Shown in pieces: positions 44,837 to 53,685 of a DNA stretch of 64,000 bases. Under the pieces are notes generated by a model. That model did not search any database. It had not been told where the DNA came from and saw only the letters and a list, made by a program, of their open reading frames with translations. The DNA is from an uncultured bacterium. GTDB lineage: Bacteria > Bacillota > Clostridia > Oscillospirales > Oscillospiraceae. Made by a program: the position numbers and the translations under genes. The stretch spans positions 1 through 64,000 of the forward strand of contig CAMCCC010000009.1 of the NCBI GenBank assembly GCA_945873205.1, read 5' to 3'. Positions within the stretch are counted from its first letter, which is position 1, and each line of letters begins with the position of its first letter.

Positions 44837-46048
44837 ATGGACAGAAAGCTTAAAGTCAGTCTGATCGGGGCATTGGATATGCTGAAGTTCAAAAACCTTG
44901 CCCCCAACCGCCGCAAGGCCATTGAGGCCGCGCCGGTAAAGCCCCTGCCCAAGACCATCGGCACCAACGAAAAAGCCATGTTCATGCATCCCCGGCGGCA
45001 GCTGGTGCGCATCAAGGATAAGATTCCCAACGGCCCCGACGCCGTCACCGTGGTACTGGAGAAGGCGGAGGGCGGCGCTCTTGCCCCCTTCCGGGCCGGG
45101 CAGTACATCAGCGTGTCCGTCTCCGCCGGAGACACCCGCACCACCCGCTCCTACTCCCTCTGCGGCAGCCCGGACTGGGCCTGGCAGGGCATTTACCACA
45201 TCACCGTCAAGCGGGTGGAGGATGACGGCTTCGTCAGCCAGTTTATCCAGGACGAGTGGAAGATCGGCCAGGAGATCGCCGTCTCCGCTCCCCAGGGCCA
45301 CCTGTACTATGAGCCCATCCGGGACGAGAAGAAGGTTCTGGCCCTGGCCGGCGGCAGCGGCATCACCCCCTTCATGGGCATGGCCTACGCCATCCGGGAC
45401 GGCTATGAGGATTTTGACCTGACCATCCTCTACGGCTCCCGGAAGGAGGAGGACATTCTCTACCGCAAGGAGCTGGACGCGGTGGCCGCCGCCTGCGACA
45501 AGGTGCACGTTGTGCATGTGCTGTCCGACGAGCCAAAGCCCGGCTTTGAAAAGGGCTTTATCACGGCGGAGCTGATAAAAAAATACGCTGCCGGAGAGCC
45601 CTACAGCGTGTTCATGTGCGGCCCCCAGGCCATGTACACCTTCCTGGATCAGGAGACCGCCAAGCTGGGCCTGGATCACAAGCATGTGCGCCGGGAGCTG
45701 TTCGGTATGATCAAGGACCCCTGGAATCAGCCGGACTATCCGGCCCAGATCCGGGGTAAAGCGTTCAAGGTGAAGGTGATCCTTTTCGATCAGGAATTCA
45801 ACATCACCGCCTCCGCCGACGAGCCGCTGCTGACCGCCTTTGACCGGGCGGGCATCAAGGCGCCCTCCCGCTGCCGCAGCGGCGAGTGCGGCTGGTGCCG
45901 CTCCCGGCTGCTCTCCGGCCAGGTGTATGTGCCCGCCGTTACCGACGGCCGCCGGGGCGCCGATAAGGACTTCGGCTATATCCACCCCTGCTCCAGCTTC
46001 GCCATGAGCGATCTGGTGGTGGAGGTACCCGGCCAGTACCAGAGCTGA
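44837..46048 (+). CDS. NAD(P)H reductase with FAD-binding and C-terminal 2Fe-2S ferredoxin domains
   Basis: 403 residues: an N-terminal extension (about 1-50), a ferredoxin-NADP reductase-type FAD/NAD domain (about 55-300, RSYSLCGSP for FAD and ALAGGSGITPFMG for NAD(P)), and a plant-type 2Fe-2S domain (about 315-400) with CRSGECGWC and the fourth Cys in HPCSSF. The layout equals vanillate or phenoxybenzoate oxygenase reductases, but in an anaerobe it more likely supplies a partner reductase. Follows the flavoprotein gene by 2 nt; RBS GAGGAGG. Regulated by GntR. Confidence 0.92.
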   Translation: MDRKLKVSLIGALDMLKFKNLAPNRRKAIEAAPVKPLPKTIGTNEKAMFMHPRRQLVRIKDKIPNGPDAVTVVLEKAEGGALAPFRAGQYISVSVSAGDTRTTRSYSLCGSPDWAWQGIYHITVKRVEDDGFVSQFIQDEWKIGQEIAVSAPQGHLYYEPIRDEKKVLALAGGSGITPFMGMAYAIRDGYEDFDLTILYGSRKEEDILYRKELDAVAAACDKVHVVHVLSDEPKPGFEKGFITAELIKKYAAGEPYSVFMCGPQAMYTFLDQETAKLGLDHKHVRRELFGMIKDPWNQPDYPAQIRGKAFKVKVILFDQEFNITASADEPLLTAFDRAGIKAPSRCRSGECGWCRSRLLSGQVYVPAVTDGRRGADKDFGYIHPCSSFAMSDLVVEVPGQYQS

Positions 46049-46064
46049 AACCCTATCCTATAAC

Positions 46065-46099
46065 AAAAACAGAGGAGCCTTCCCGGCTCCTCTGTTTTT
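46065..46099 (+). terminator. Terminator of the redox operon
   Basis: AAAAACAGAGGAGCC/GGCTCCTCTGTTTTT with a 5-nt loop. Confidence 0.92.
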
Positions 46100-46129
46100 C
46101 AGCTTGTCAAAAGAGGTCTGTTTTACCTA

Positions 46130-46330
46130 CTGCACTGGCAAATTTTGCCGGTCAAAGGCTTCCCCTTGAGGGGAAGCTGGCGGCGCAGCCGGCTGATGAG
46201 GTGGTGCGTGAAAACCAGGAAAAAGCAGAGACTTCCGTCAAAAACGCAGAATTTCCACCTCATCCGCCCAGTGTGCGCACTGGGCACCTTCCCCTCAAGG
46301 GGAAGGCTTGAGAAAGCGTTCTCCTTCTTC
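46130..46330. repeat. Palindromic dispersed repeat A, copy 2 (inverted, about 201 bp)
   Basis: Near-identical to the reverse complement of 6979-7175 over its whole length, including the outer word GAAGGAGAACGCTTTCTC and the inner spacer. Two full copies with the same ends argue for an element that moves as a unit. The intergenic stretch 46049-46343 holds only this and a terminator. Confidence 0.85.
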
Positions 46331-46343
46331 GCAGCATATTTTA

Positions 46344-47015
46344 TCAGACCGCCAGTGCGGGGAGAACCACCTTTTCCAGCATCAGCTGCTGGCCCAGGCG
46401 GTTGGGGTGGATGCCGTCCTGGCAGAGATACTGCTCCAGCTCCGGCCCGGAGGCGGGGAAGGCAGAGCGCAGGTCCAGCACACGGCAGCCCAGCTTTTCA
46501 GCCACCCGGGCCACAATGGCGCTGTAGCTCTCCTGCCAGCGGGAAATGGCCTCCAGATCCCCCAGCCAGTGGAGGATGGCAGCACTGTCCAGCCCATCCC
46601 GGCAGATATGGGCCAGATAGCGGCGGGAGGAAATGGGCGGCAGGGTGGCGGCCACAGGCTTGCTGCCCGCCGCCTCTACCGCCAGCAGCATCTGTTCATA
46701 TTGCTTTTCAAATACCTCCGGCGGCACCACGCTCAAATGCCCTTCGTCCGGGGCCGCGGCCACCTCTGCCCAGTCATAGGCACAGTCGTTGCCGCCAAAC
46801 TCCACCAGGGTATAGTCCCCCAAAGCGCCCTGGCGGAGGAATTTATTCAGCCGTTCAAAGCCCTTGACCACGGTGGAGCCAAAGCTGCTGTGATTATCCA
46901 GATGGGCGCCGGTTTCCGCTTCCAGGCGCTGAAACGGATCCCGGCAGCGGCTGTACCGCCCATCCTCCTGCACCACGCCGGCCATGATGGAATCACCAAA
47001 AATACTCAGCAGCAT
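46344..47015 (-). CDS. SGNH/GDSL-type hydrolase
   Basis: 223 residues. Block I FGDSIMAG (Ser), block III FGGNDCAYDW (Asn) and block V DGIHPNRLG (Asp, His) are intact. No signal peptide, so it acts in the cytoplasm, probably as an esterase or deacetylase. It stands alone; repeat A follows its end. Substrate unknown. Confidence 0.92.
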   Translation of the reverse strand: MLLSIFGDSIMAGVVQEDGRYSRCRDPFQRLEAETGAHLDNHSSFGSTVVKGFERLNKFLRQGALGDYTLVEFGGNDCAYDWAEVAAAPDEGHLSVVPPEVFEKQYEQMLLAVEAAGSKPVAATLPPISSRRYLAHICRDGLDSAAILHWLGDLEAISRWQESYSAIVARVAEKLGCRVLDLRSAFPASGPELEQYLCQDGIHPNRLGQQLMLEKVVLPALAV

Positions 47016-47101
47016 AATCGTTTCCTTCTTTCCTTAATCTAGTTTTAAATACTATATATCACAATATCGTAATTATGTCAAGGCATGTTTGGGGAAAGAT
47101 A

Positions 47102-47130
47102 TTGCAAATGGGAAGGCTTTGTGCTATGCT
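47102..47130 (+). promoter_or_regulatory. Promoter of the DUF1836-hydratase operon
   Basis: TTGCAA (47102-47107), 17-bp spacer, TATGCT (47125-47130), 34 bp before the GTG at 47164. Confidence 0.65.
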
Positions 47131-47163
47131 GTGCGCAAGAAAAAAGGAGAAGGAGGATGCTCC

Positions 47164-47688
47164 GTGACCGAGAAGGAGAAAAACGCTCTGGGGGAGCTGG
47201 GCCAGCGCCGCTTGCCGGCCTGGGAGGAGCTGCCGGATCTGGCGCTGTATATGGATCAGGTACTGAGTCTGACGGCCCGCTATCTGCCCGGTGGGGCGGA
47301 CAAGGCCCTGACCGCCGCCATGGTGAACAACTATGTGAAGCAGAAGGTGCTGCCGCCGCCGGTGAGCAAGCGCTACGACCGCAGCCATATTGCCGCGCTG
47401 CTGATGCTGTGTATTCTGAAGTCCATCATGCCCATTGCGGATATTCAGCGGCTGTTTCAAAGCGCCGGCGATGGCGGAATACAGGGGCTTTACGAGGAGT
47501 TTCGCAGCGTCTACAGCCAGGCCAACCAATTGGTGGCCCGGCAGTTGACGGCACTGAGCCAGGAGGGACGCAGCCGCTTCCTCTTTGCGGCCCTGGGTTC
47601 CCAGGCCGCCCAGGAATTGGCGGCGGCGCTGCTGCCCGCGCCGGCGGAAGATTCAAAGTGCAGCAAGGGAAAGGAGCAGGAAAGATGA
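47164..47688 (+). CDS. DUF1836 domain-containing protein
   Basis: 174 residues. DUF1836 covers about 10-150: an N-terminal MerR-like helix-turn-helix (VNNYVKQKVLPPPVSKRYDRSHIAAL) and a helical part. The HTH pattern suggests DNA binding. GTG at 47164 has AGGAGG 7 nt upstream. Stop overlaps the ATG of the hydratase gene, so it may regulate that operon. Role not known in detail. Confidence 0.85.
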   Translation: MTEKEKNALGELGQRRLPAWEELPDLALYMDQVLSLTARYLPGGADKALTAAMVNNYVKQKVLPPPVSKRYDRSHIAALLMLCILKSIMPIADIQRLFQSAGDGGIQGLYEEFRSVYSQANQLVARQLTALSQEGRSRFLFAALGSQAAQELAAALLPAPAEDSKCSKGKEQER

Positions 47689-49952
47689 TCAAACTGTATG
47701 ACGGCGGTGTATATCTTCTGAGAGGGGCGGAGCTGTGCCTGAACGAAGAAGAAGTCAGGGCCAAAAGCGGCCTTGTCACCAATAAGGAAGAGGCCTCCAG
47801 GGGCACCATTGCCTACGGGATTCTCAAAGCCCACAACAAGGCTGAGGATATGGAGCAGCTGCGGCTGCGCTTTGACTCCCTCACCAGCCACGACATCACC
47901 TATGTGGGCATTATCCAGACGGCCCGGGCCTCCGGCATGACGGAATTTCCCATGCCCTATGTGCTGACCAACTGCCATAACAGTCTATGCGCCGTAGGCG
48001 GCACCATTAACGAGGACGACCATAAATTTGCCCTCTCCGCCGCCCATAAATACGGCGGCATCTACGTTCCCCCCAACCTGGGCAATATCCATTCCTACAA
48101 CCGGGAGACCATGGCCGGCTGCGGCCGGATGATTCTGGGCAGCGACTCCCACACCCGCTACGGCGCCCTGGGCACCATGGCTGTGGGTGAAGGCGGCGGG
48201 GAGCTGGCCAAGCAGCTGGTGAACCGCACCTATGACTTTGCCCGGCCCCAGGTGGTGGCCGTCTATCTGTCCGGCAAGCCCCGGCCCGGTGTAGGCCCTC
48301 ATGACGTGGCCCTCTCCATTGTGGGCAGCGTGTATAAAAACGGCTATGTGAAAAACAAGGTGATGGAGTTTGTGGGGCCGGGCGTGGCCAACCTGCCCAT
48401 TGAGTACCGCAACGCCATCGATGTGATGACCACGGAGACCACCTGCTGGAGCTCCATCTGGGTCACCGACGCCGAGACCAAAGCCTACTTTGAGACCCAC
48501 GGCCGGCCGGAGGCCTACCGCCCGCTGTGCCCTGCTGATGTGGCCTATTATGACGGCTGTGTCTATGTGGACCTGTCCACCGTGGAATGTACTATCGCCA
48601 TGCCCATGCATCCCTCCAACATCTTCACCATTGATGAGCTGCTGGCCAACGGGCCGGACATCCTCCATCAGGTGGAGGAGGAAGCCAACAGGCAGCTGAA
48701 GGGCGTTCGGATGGATTTGCTCAGCAAGTACCATGACGGCGGCATCTGGGTGGATCAGGGCGAGATCGCCGGCTGCTCCGGCGGCACCTTTGACAGCATC
48801 TGCGGCGCGGCGGATATTCTCCGGGGCAAGAGCTGCGGCAACGGGGTGTTCAGTCTCAGTATCTATCCCGGCAGTCTGCCCGCCTACAGCGCCCTGGTGA
48901 AAAACGGCAGCATCTCCGACCTGGTGGCCGCCGGGGCCATCATCCGGGAGTGCTTCTGCGGCCCCTGCTTCGGCGCCGGGGACTGCCCCGCCAACGGGGA
49001 ATTCTCCATCCGGCACACCACCCGGAACTTCCCCAACCGGGAGGGTTCCAAGCCCGGGGAGGGCCAGCTCAGCGCCGTGGCATTGATGGACAGCCTTTCC
49101 ATCGCCGCCACCGCCGCCAATGGGGGCAGGCTCACCGCCGCCACCAGCCTGGATGTGGATTACCGCAAGCCGGAATATGTTTTTGACGGCGGCATTTATC
49201 AGAAGCGGGTCTACAACGGCTGGGGCCATCCGGAGCCGGAGGCAGAGCTGAAATTTGGCCCCAACATCAAGGACTGGCCGGAAATGCCGGCCCTGACGGA
49301 GGATTTGCTGGTGAAGCTCTGCGCCTATATCACCGACCCGGTAACCACCACCGACGAGCTGATCCCCTCCGGGGAGACCTCTGCCTACCGCTCCAACCCG
49401 GAGCGGCTCAGTGAGTTCGCTCTGTCCCGCCGTGCGCCGGACTATGTGCCCCGCAGCAAGGTGCTGCGCCAGGCCGACCGGGATCGCCGCTCCGGCAAGG
49501 GGCTCAGTGAGGAGATTCGGGGAGTCTATGCCGCTTTGGAACAGGCCGGTCTCTCCGTTGACCCGGAGAACACCGACATCGGTTCCGCCCTCTTTGCCAA
49601 CATGCCCGGCGACGGCTCCGCCCGGGAGCAGGCTGCCTCCTGCCAGCGGGTCATGGGCGGCGCCGCCAACTTCGCCCGCCAGTACGCCACCAAGCGCTAC
49701 CGCTCCAACTGCATCAACTGGGGCATCACCCCCTTCCTGGTGGAGGACCCCACGGTCTTTGCGCTGGGGGACTATGTGTTCATCCCCGGACTACGGCAGG
49801 CAGTGCTGGAAGGGACGGACGATATGACCGCCTATGCTGTGAAGGAGGACGGCAGCGTTCTCCCCTTCCCTGTTTCCATCGGCGCGCTCACCGATGCCGA
49901 GCGCCGCATCATCACCGACGGCTGTCTCATCAATTACTACCGCGGGAAATAA
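47685..49952 (+). CDS. Aconitase-family hydratase (YbhJ-like)
   Basis: 755 residues, all aconitase domains in one chain. Two cluster cysteines lie in ECFCGPCFGAGD and a third in IAGCSGGTFD, matching the three Fe-S ligands of aconitases; SDSHTRYGALGTMAVGEGG is another family motif. The C-terminal swivelling domain follows. Closest by layout to E. coli YbhJ rather than to AcnA/AcnB. It likely (de)hydrates a carboxylic acid; whether citrate is the substrate is unclear. ATG at 47685 overlaps the previous stop by 4 nt. Confidence 0.88.
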   Translation: MIKLYDGGVYLLRGAELCLNEEEVRAKSGLVTNKEEASRGTIAYGILKAHNKAEDMEQLRLRFDSLTSHDITYVGIIQTARASGMTEFPMPYVLTNCHNSLCAVGGTINEDDHKFALSAAHKYGGIYVPPNLGNIHSYNRETMAGCGRMILGSDSHTRYGALGTMAVGEGGGELAKQLVNRTYDFARPQVVAVYLSGKPRPGVGPHDVALSIVGSVYKNGYVKNKVMEFVGPGVANLPIEYRNAIDVMTTETTCWSSIWVTDAETKAYFETHGRPEAYRPLCPADVAYYDGCVYVDLSTVECTIAMPMHPSNIFTIDELLANGPDILHQVEEEANRQLKGVRMDLLSKYHDGGIWVDQGEIAGCSGGTFDSICGAADILRGKSCGNGVFSLSIYPGSLPAYSALVKNGSISDLVAAGAIIRECFCGPCFGAGDCPANGEFSIRHTTRNFPNREGSKPGEGQLSAVALMDSLSIAATAANGGRLTAATSLDVDYRKPEYVFDGGIYQKRVYNGWGHPEPEAELKFGPNIKDWPEMPALTEDLLVKLCAYITDPVTTTDELIPSGETSAYRSNPERLSEFALSRRAPDYVPRSKVLRQADRDRRSGKGLSEEIRGVYAALEQAGLSVDPENTDIGSALFANMPGDGSAREQAASCQRVMGGAANFARQYATKRYRSNCINWGITPFLVEDPTVFALGDYVFIPGLRQAVLEGTDDMTAYAVKEDGSVLPFPVSIGALTDAERRIITDGCLINYYRGK

Positions 49953-49963
49953 AATCAACAACT

Positions 49964-49997
49964 AAAAAATCCCTGTCCGAACGGACAGGGATTTTTT
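49964..49997. terminator. Bidirectional terminator between hydratase and rnfB
   Basis: AAAAAATCCCTGTCC/GGACAGGGATTTTTT with a 4-nt loop; ends both convergent operons. Confidence 0.93.
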
Positions 49998-50012
49998 ATT
50001 GCAGGAATTGGA

Positions 50013-50813
50013 TTACTTGTTGCCCAGCCAGTTAATGATGTGGCGGGGGCAGATATCGGCGCAGTGGCCGCATCCCACGCACTTCTCAGGATCCACCACG
50101 GCCAGATTATCTTTGACAACAATGGCGTCAGCAGGGCACTCACGCTGGCACTTCATGCAGCCGATGCAGCCGAAGTCGCACATCTTCATGACCTTTGCGC
50201 CCTTGTCCTTATTGCCGCAGGCGGGGATCACCTTCAGGGACTCAGGGATCATCTTGATGATGCTCTTGGGGCAGGTGTCGGCACAGGCGCCGCATCCCAC
50301 GCACTTGGAGCGGTCCACCTTGGCAACGCCGTCCACAATGTGCATGGCGTCAAACTGGCAGGCCTTGACGCAGTTGCCCAGGCCGATGCAGGCGAAGGTG
50401 CAGGTCTTGTTGCTCTTGCCGCCAAAGAGCATGGCGGCGCGGCAGTCCACAGGGCCGGAGTAGTTGAAGCGCATCTCCGCATGGCCCTCGGTGCCGGAGC
50501 AGGGAACGAAGGCCACCATCTTCTCGGCAGCGCCGGCATCCACGCCCATGATGCGGGCAATGTGCTCGGCAGCCTCGGCACCGCCGGCAACGCAGCGGTT
50601 GGTGGGAGCTTCGCCGGCTGCCACAGCAGCGGCGTAACCGTCACAGCCGGGGTAGCCGCAGCCGCCGCAGTTGGCGCCGGCCAGGCAGCTGCGAATGGCT
50701 TCCTGCTTGGGGTCCACTTCCACATGGAATATCTGAGAGGCGAAGGCCAGGATGGCACCGAAGATGCCGCCCAGCACGCCCAGGACCAGTATGGCCAGAA
50801 GGATAGAAGTCAT
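50013..50813 (-). CDS. rnfB: Rnf complex subunit B
   Basis: 266 residues: N-terminal membrane helix, a 4Fe-4S motif CGGCGYPGC, then four ferredoxin-type clusters (CIGLGNC, CVGCGAC, CIGCMKC, CVGCGHC). RnfB takes electrons from reduced ferredoxin and passes them to the membrane part. Last gene of rnfCDGEAB; it starts 16 nt after rnfA. All cluster cysteines look present. Confidence 0.97.
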   Translation of the reverse strand: MTSILLAILVLGVLGGIFGAILAFASQIFHVEVDPKQEAIRSCLAGANCGGCGYPGCDGYAAAVAAGEAPTNRCVAGGAEAAEHIARIMGVDAGAAEKMVAFVPCSGTEGHAEMRFNYSGPVDCRAAMLFGGKSNKTCTFACIGLGNCVKACQFDAMHIVDGVAKVDRSKCVGCGACADTCPKSIIKMIPESLKVIPACGNKDKGAKVMKMCDFGCIGCMKCQRECPADAIVVKDNLAVVDPEKCVGCGHCADICPRHIINWLGNK

Positions 50814-50829
50814 ATCTCTCTCACCCTCC

Positions 50830-51414
50830 TTAGAAGATCTTCATGCCGCTGAAGCCCATAAAGGCCAGAGCCAGCAGGGCGGCAGAGACAAGGCAGATGG
50901 GGAAGCCCTCAAAGCACTCGGGATAATCGGAGAACTCAATGCGCTCACGGACGCTGGCAAACAGAACGATGGCCAGCATGAAGCCCAGACCGCCGGTGAT
51001 GCCGTAAACCAGGGACTCCAGGAAGTTGTAGTTGTTCTGAACGTTCAGAAGCACAACACCCAGAACGGCGCAGTTGGTGGTGATCAGGGGCAGGTAGATG
51101 CCCAGGGCGGAGTACAGGGAGGGGACGGACTTTTTCAGGAACATCTCAACAAACTGCACCAGGGCAGCGATGACCAGGATGAAGGCCAGAGTCTGCAGAA
51201 ATTCCAGATGCAGCGCCACCAGCAGGTACTCATTGATGACCCAGCAGATGGCGGAGGCCAGACCCATGACGAACACAACCGCCAGGCCCATGCCGGTGGC
51301 AGTCTCCACCTTGCTGGAGCAGCCCAGGAAGGGGCAGCAGCCCAGGAACTGGGAGAAGATGAAGTTGTTGATCAGGATAGCGCCCAGGGAGATGGAAATA
51401 ATATTGGTCAGCAT
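50830..51414 (-). CDS. rnfA: Rnf complex subunit A
   Basis: 194 residues, six membrane helices. The half-helix motif around LGCCPFLGCSSKVETATGMG holds the conserved cysteine thought to carry a membrane 2Fe-2S cluster with RnfE. The start codon overlaps the rnfE stop by one base. It forms the ion-translocating core. Confidence 0.97.
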   Translation of the reverse strand: MLTNIISISLGAILINNFIFSQFLGCCPFLGCSSKVETATGMGLAVVFVMGLASAICWVINEYLLVALHLEFLQTLAFILVIAALVQFVEMFLKKSVPSLYSALGIYLPLITTNCAVLGVVLLNVQNNYNFLESLVYGITGGLGFMLAIVLFASVRERIEFSDYPECFEGFPICLVSAALLALAFMGFSGMKIF

Positions 51415-52100
51415 TATTCTTCAACCTCCTTTTCTTCCTGTGCCTTCAGCTCCTGCTTCTTGGCGGATTTCTTCAGAGCGTACTGCATGACAGCAATCAG
51501 CAGGCCCAGGGTCAGGAAGCCGCCGAAGGGCAGGGTCATGATGGAGGCACCATAGGTCTCCGGGAAGATCTGGATGCCGGCGCCGGTGCCGTCCATGGTG
51601 ATGCCCTTGGCCAGGTCGATCAGACCGCCGCCGAAGCGGCCGCTGCCCACCAGCTCACGGAACACACACATGACGATCAGCACCAGGGTGTAGCCCAGGC
51701 CCTGGAAGATACCGTCAAAGAAGGATGCGCCCACGGTGTTCTTCTGGCAGAAAGCCTCGGCACGACCGATGATGATGCAGTTAACGACGATCAGGGGGAT
51801 GAACACGCCCAGTGCGTCAGACAGGGCGGGTATGTAGGCCTTCAGCAGAAGGTCAACGATGGTAACGAAGCCTGCGATGATGACAACGAAGATGGCCAGG
51901 CGGATCTCGTTGGGGATGATCTTGCGGATGGCGGAGACAACAACGTTGCAGCAGGTCAGGATGATGAGAACGGACAGGCCCATGCCAACACCGTTAAAGA
52001 GGGTGGTGGTGATAGCCATGGTAGCACACATACCAATCAGCTGCACCAGAACCGGGTTGTTGGTGATCAGGCCTTCCTTAAACTGTTTCTTGATATTCAT
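51414..52100 (-). CDS. rnfE: Rnf complex subunit E
   Basis: 228 residues, six membrane helices in the inverted topology of RnfA; the segment VQLIGMCATMA carries the paired conserved Cys. A charged C-terminal tail (KKSAKKQELKAQEEKEVEE) is cytoplasmic. 14 nt after rnfG. Confidence 0.97.
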   Translation of the reverse strand: MNIKKQFKEGLITNNPVLVQLIGMCATMAITTTLFNGVGMGLSVLIILTCCNVVVSAIRKIIPNEIRLAIFVVIIAGFVTIVDLLLKAYIPALSDALGVFIPLIVVNCIIIGRAEAFCQKNTVGASFFDGIFQGLGYTLVLIVMCVFRELVGSGRFGGGLIDLAKGITMDGTGAGIQIFPETYGASIMTLPFGGFLTLGLLIAVMQYALKKSAKKQELKAQEEKEVEE

Positions 52101-52114
52101 TCAGCCGTTCCTCC

Positions 52115-52657
52115 TTAACCCAGAGATTCAACAGCCATGATGGCGGTTGCGGTTGCTTCAGCTACACTGCGGGAGGTGATGGTGGCGCCGGCCAGCGCGT
52201 CGATATTGCCGCCGGCCTTGGTGATGGCCACGGTCTTATCCTCACCCACAAACTGTGCACGCCAGTTGACGCCCACCTCAGCGGAGCTGGCGGCGTTGGC
52301 GCCAAGGCCGGAGGTCTCAGAGTGGGAGATGATGGAGATGCCGGTGCACTTATAGTCGGTATCCACGCCCACAGCCATGGTGATCTTGCCCTGGGCGCCG
52401 GTGAAGGTGGTCATGACCACATGGCCCGCGCCGTTGGTACATTCGCTGATCACATCGATGCTGGGGTAAGCGGCCTTGTCAAAGTCCACCTCGGCATAGC
52501 CGTCAGAGGCCAGGACCGCGGCATAGGCCCGCTCGGTCTTGATGCGCTGCTGCTCGGCAATGGTGTCCTTGGTCAGTTCGTTGACCACGCCCAGAACGCC
52601 GGCCACGATGGCGCAGACCAGAAACAAAACGATGGTAAGCTTCAGGATCTTATTCAT
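52115..52657 (-). CDS. rnfG: Rnf complex subunit G
   Basis: 180 residues: one membrane anchor (about 5-25) and an outside FMN domain with the covalent flavin motif AGATITSRSV near residue 160. Start overlaps the rnfD stop by 4 nt. Carries electrons on the outer membrane face. Confidence 0.96.
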   Translation of the reverse strand: MNKILKLTIVLFLVCAIVAGVLGVVNELTKDTIAEQQRIKTERAYAAVLASDGYAEVDFDKAAYPSIDVISECTNGAGHVVMTTFTGAQGKITMAVGVDTDYKCTGISIISHSETSGLGANAASSAEVGVNWRAQFVGEDKTVAITKAGGNIDALAGATITSRSVAEATATAIMAVESLG

Positions 52658-53685
52658 TTTGCCGCCTCCTTTGCTGCCTTCTTGGCTGCTTTCTCAGCTG
52701 CGATGTCTTCCTTGGTGACACCGAACTGATGACGGTGGAAGCCCTTATCGATGGCCCAGGTGCACAGGTTCATGATCAGGATGGCATAGGTGACGCCCTC
52801 GGGGAAGCCGCCGAAGTAGCGGATCAGCACGGTGAGCGCGCCGCAGCCCACGCCGTAGAGCAGCTGGCCGTTGAGGGTCACAGGGCTGGTGGCATAGTCG
52901 GTAGCCATGAAGATGGCGCCCAGCATCAGACCGCCGGACATCAGGTTGTAAAGCATCCAGTCCACATTGCCGTAGCCCTCATGGCCGAAGATCAGGCAGA
53001 GGACGGCCACGGTGCCCAGGTAGGCGCCGGGGATGCGCCAGGAGATGACCTTGGTGGCCAGCAGGTAGGCGCCGCCGATCAGCAGGGCCAGGGTGCTCAG
53101 CTCACCGATGCAGCCGGGGATGGTGCCCAGCAGCAGGGACTTGAAGCCCATGTATCCAGGCATGGCAGCGCCGGAATACAGGTAGGACAGGGGGGTTGCC
53201 ATGGTGACGCCGTCCACAGCGGCGGTCAGGGCCTTGGGCACAGCGTAGCGGCCCATGATGGCGGCGTAGGACGCCAGCAGGAAGGCACGACCGGCCAGGG
53301 CGGGGTTCAGGAAGTTCTTGCCGATGCCGCCGTAGAGCTGCTTCACCACCACGATGGCAAAGAAGTTGCCGATGATGGGCAGCCACCAGGGAGCATTGGT
53401 GGGCAGAACCAGGGCCAGCAGCAGACCGGTCACGCAGGCGGACAGGTCGCCCACGGTACAGGTCTTTTTCATCAGCTTGCGGTAGCCCCACTCAAAGAAC
53501 ACGGCGGAGGCCACAGAGATCAGGGCCAGCACCAGGGGGTAAAGGCCATACTGCCACACGGCCACGGCCAGGGCGGGCATCAGGGCCAGGATGACGTTGA
53601 GCATGATGCGCTTGGTGTCGGTAGCAGTCCTTACCTGGGGCTGATACGCAACGTCAAGGACAATTCTTTCTTTATTCTCGCTCAT
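52654..53685 (-). CDS. rnfD: Rnf complex subunit D
   Basis: 343 residues, nine to ten membrane helices and a covalent-flavin threonine in DGVTMATPLSY. Forms the main ion pathway. Start overlaps the rnfC stop by 4 nt; the C-terminal tail is Ala/Lys-rich and predicted helical. Confidence 0.97.
   Translation of the reverse strand: MSENKERIVLDVAYQPQVRTATDTKRIMLNVILALMPALAVAVWQYGLYPLVLALISVASAVFFEWGYRKLMKKTCTVGDLSACVTGLLLALVLPTNAPWWLPIIGNFFAIVVVKQLYGGIGKNFLNPALAGRAFLLASYAAIMGRYAVPKALTAAVDGVTMATPLSYLYSGAAMPGYMGFKSLLLGTIPGCIGELSTLALLIGGAYLLATKVISWRIPGAYLGTVAVLCLIFGHEGYGNVDWMLYNLMSGGLMLGAIFMATDYATSPVTLNGQLLYGVGCGALTVLIRYFGGFPEGVTYAILIMNLCTWAIDKGFHRHQFGVTKEDIAAEKAAKKAAKEAAK

Noticed and set aside
43290-46048. 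Carotenoid biosynthesis locus
   Set aside because: The flavoprotein has the CrtI fold but no phytoene synthase or isoprenoid gene is adjacent, and the partner is a 2Fe-2S reductase.
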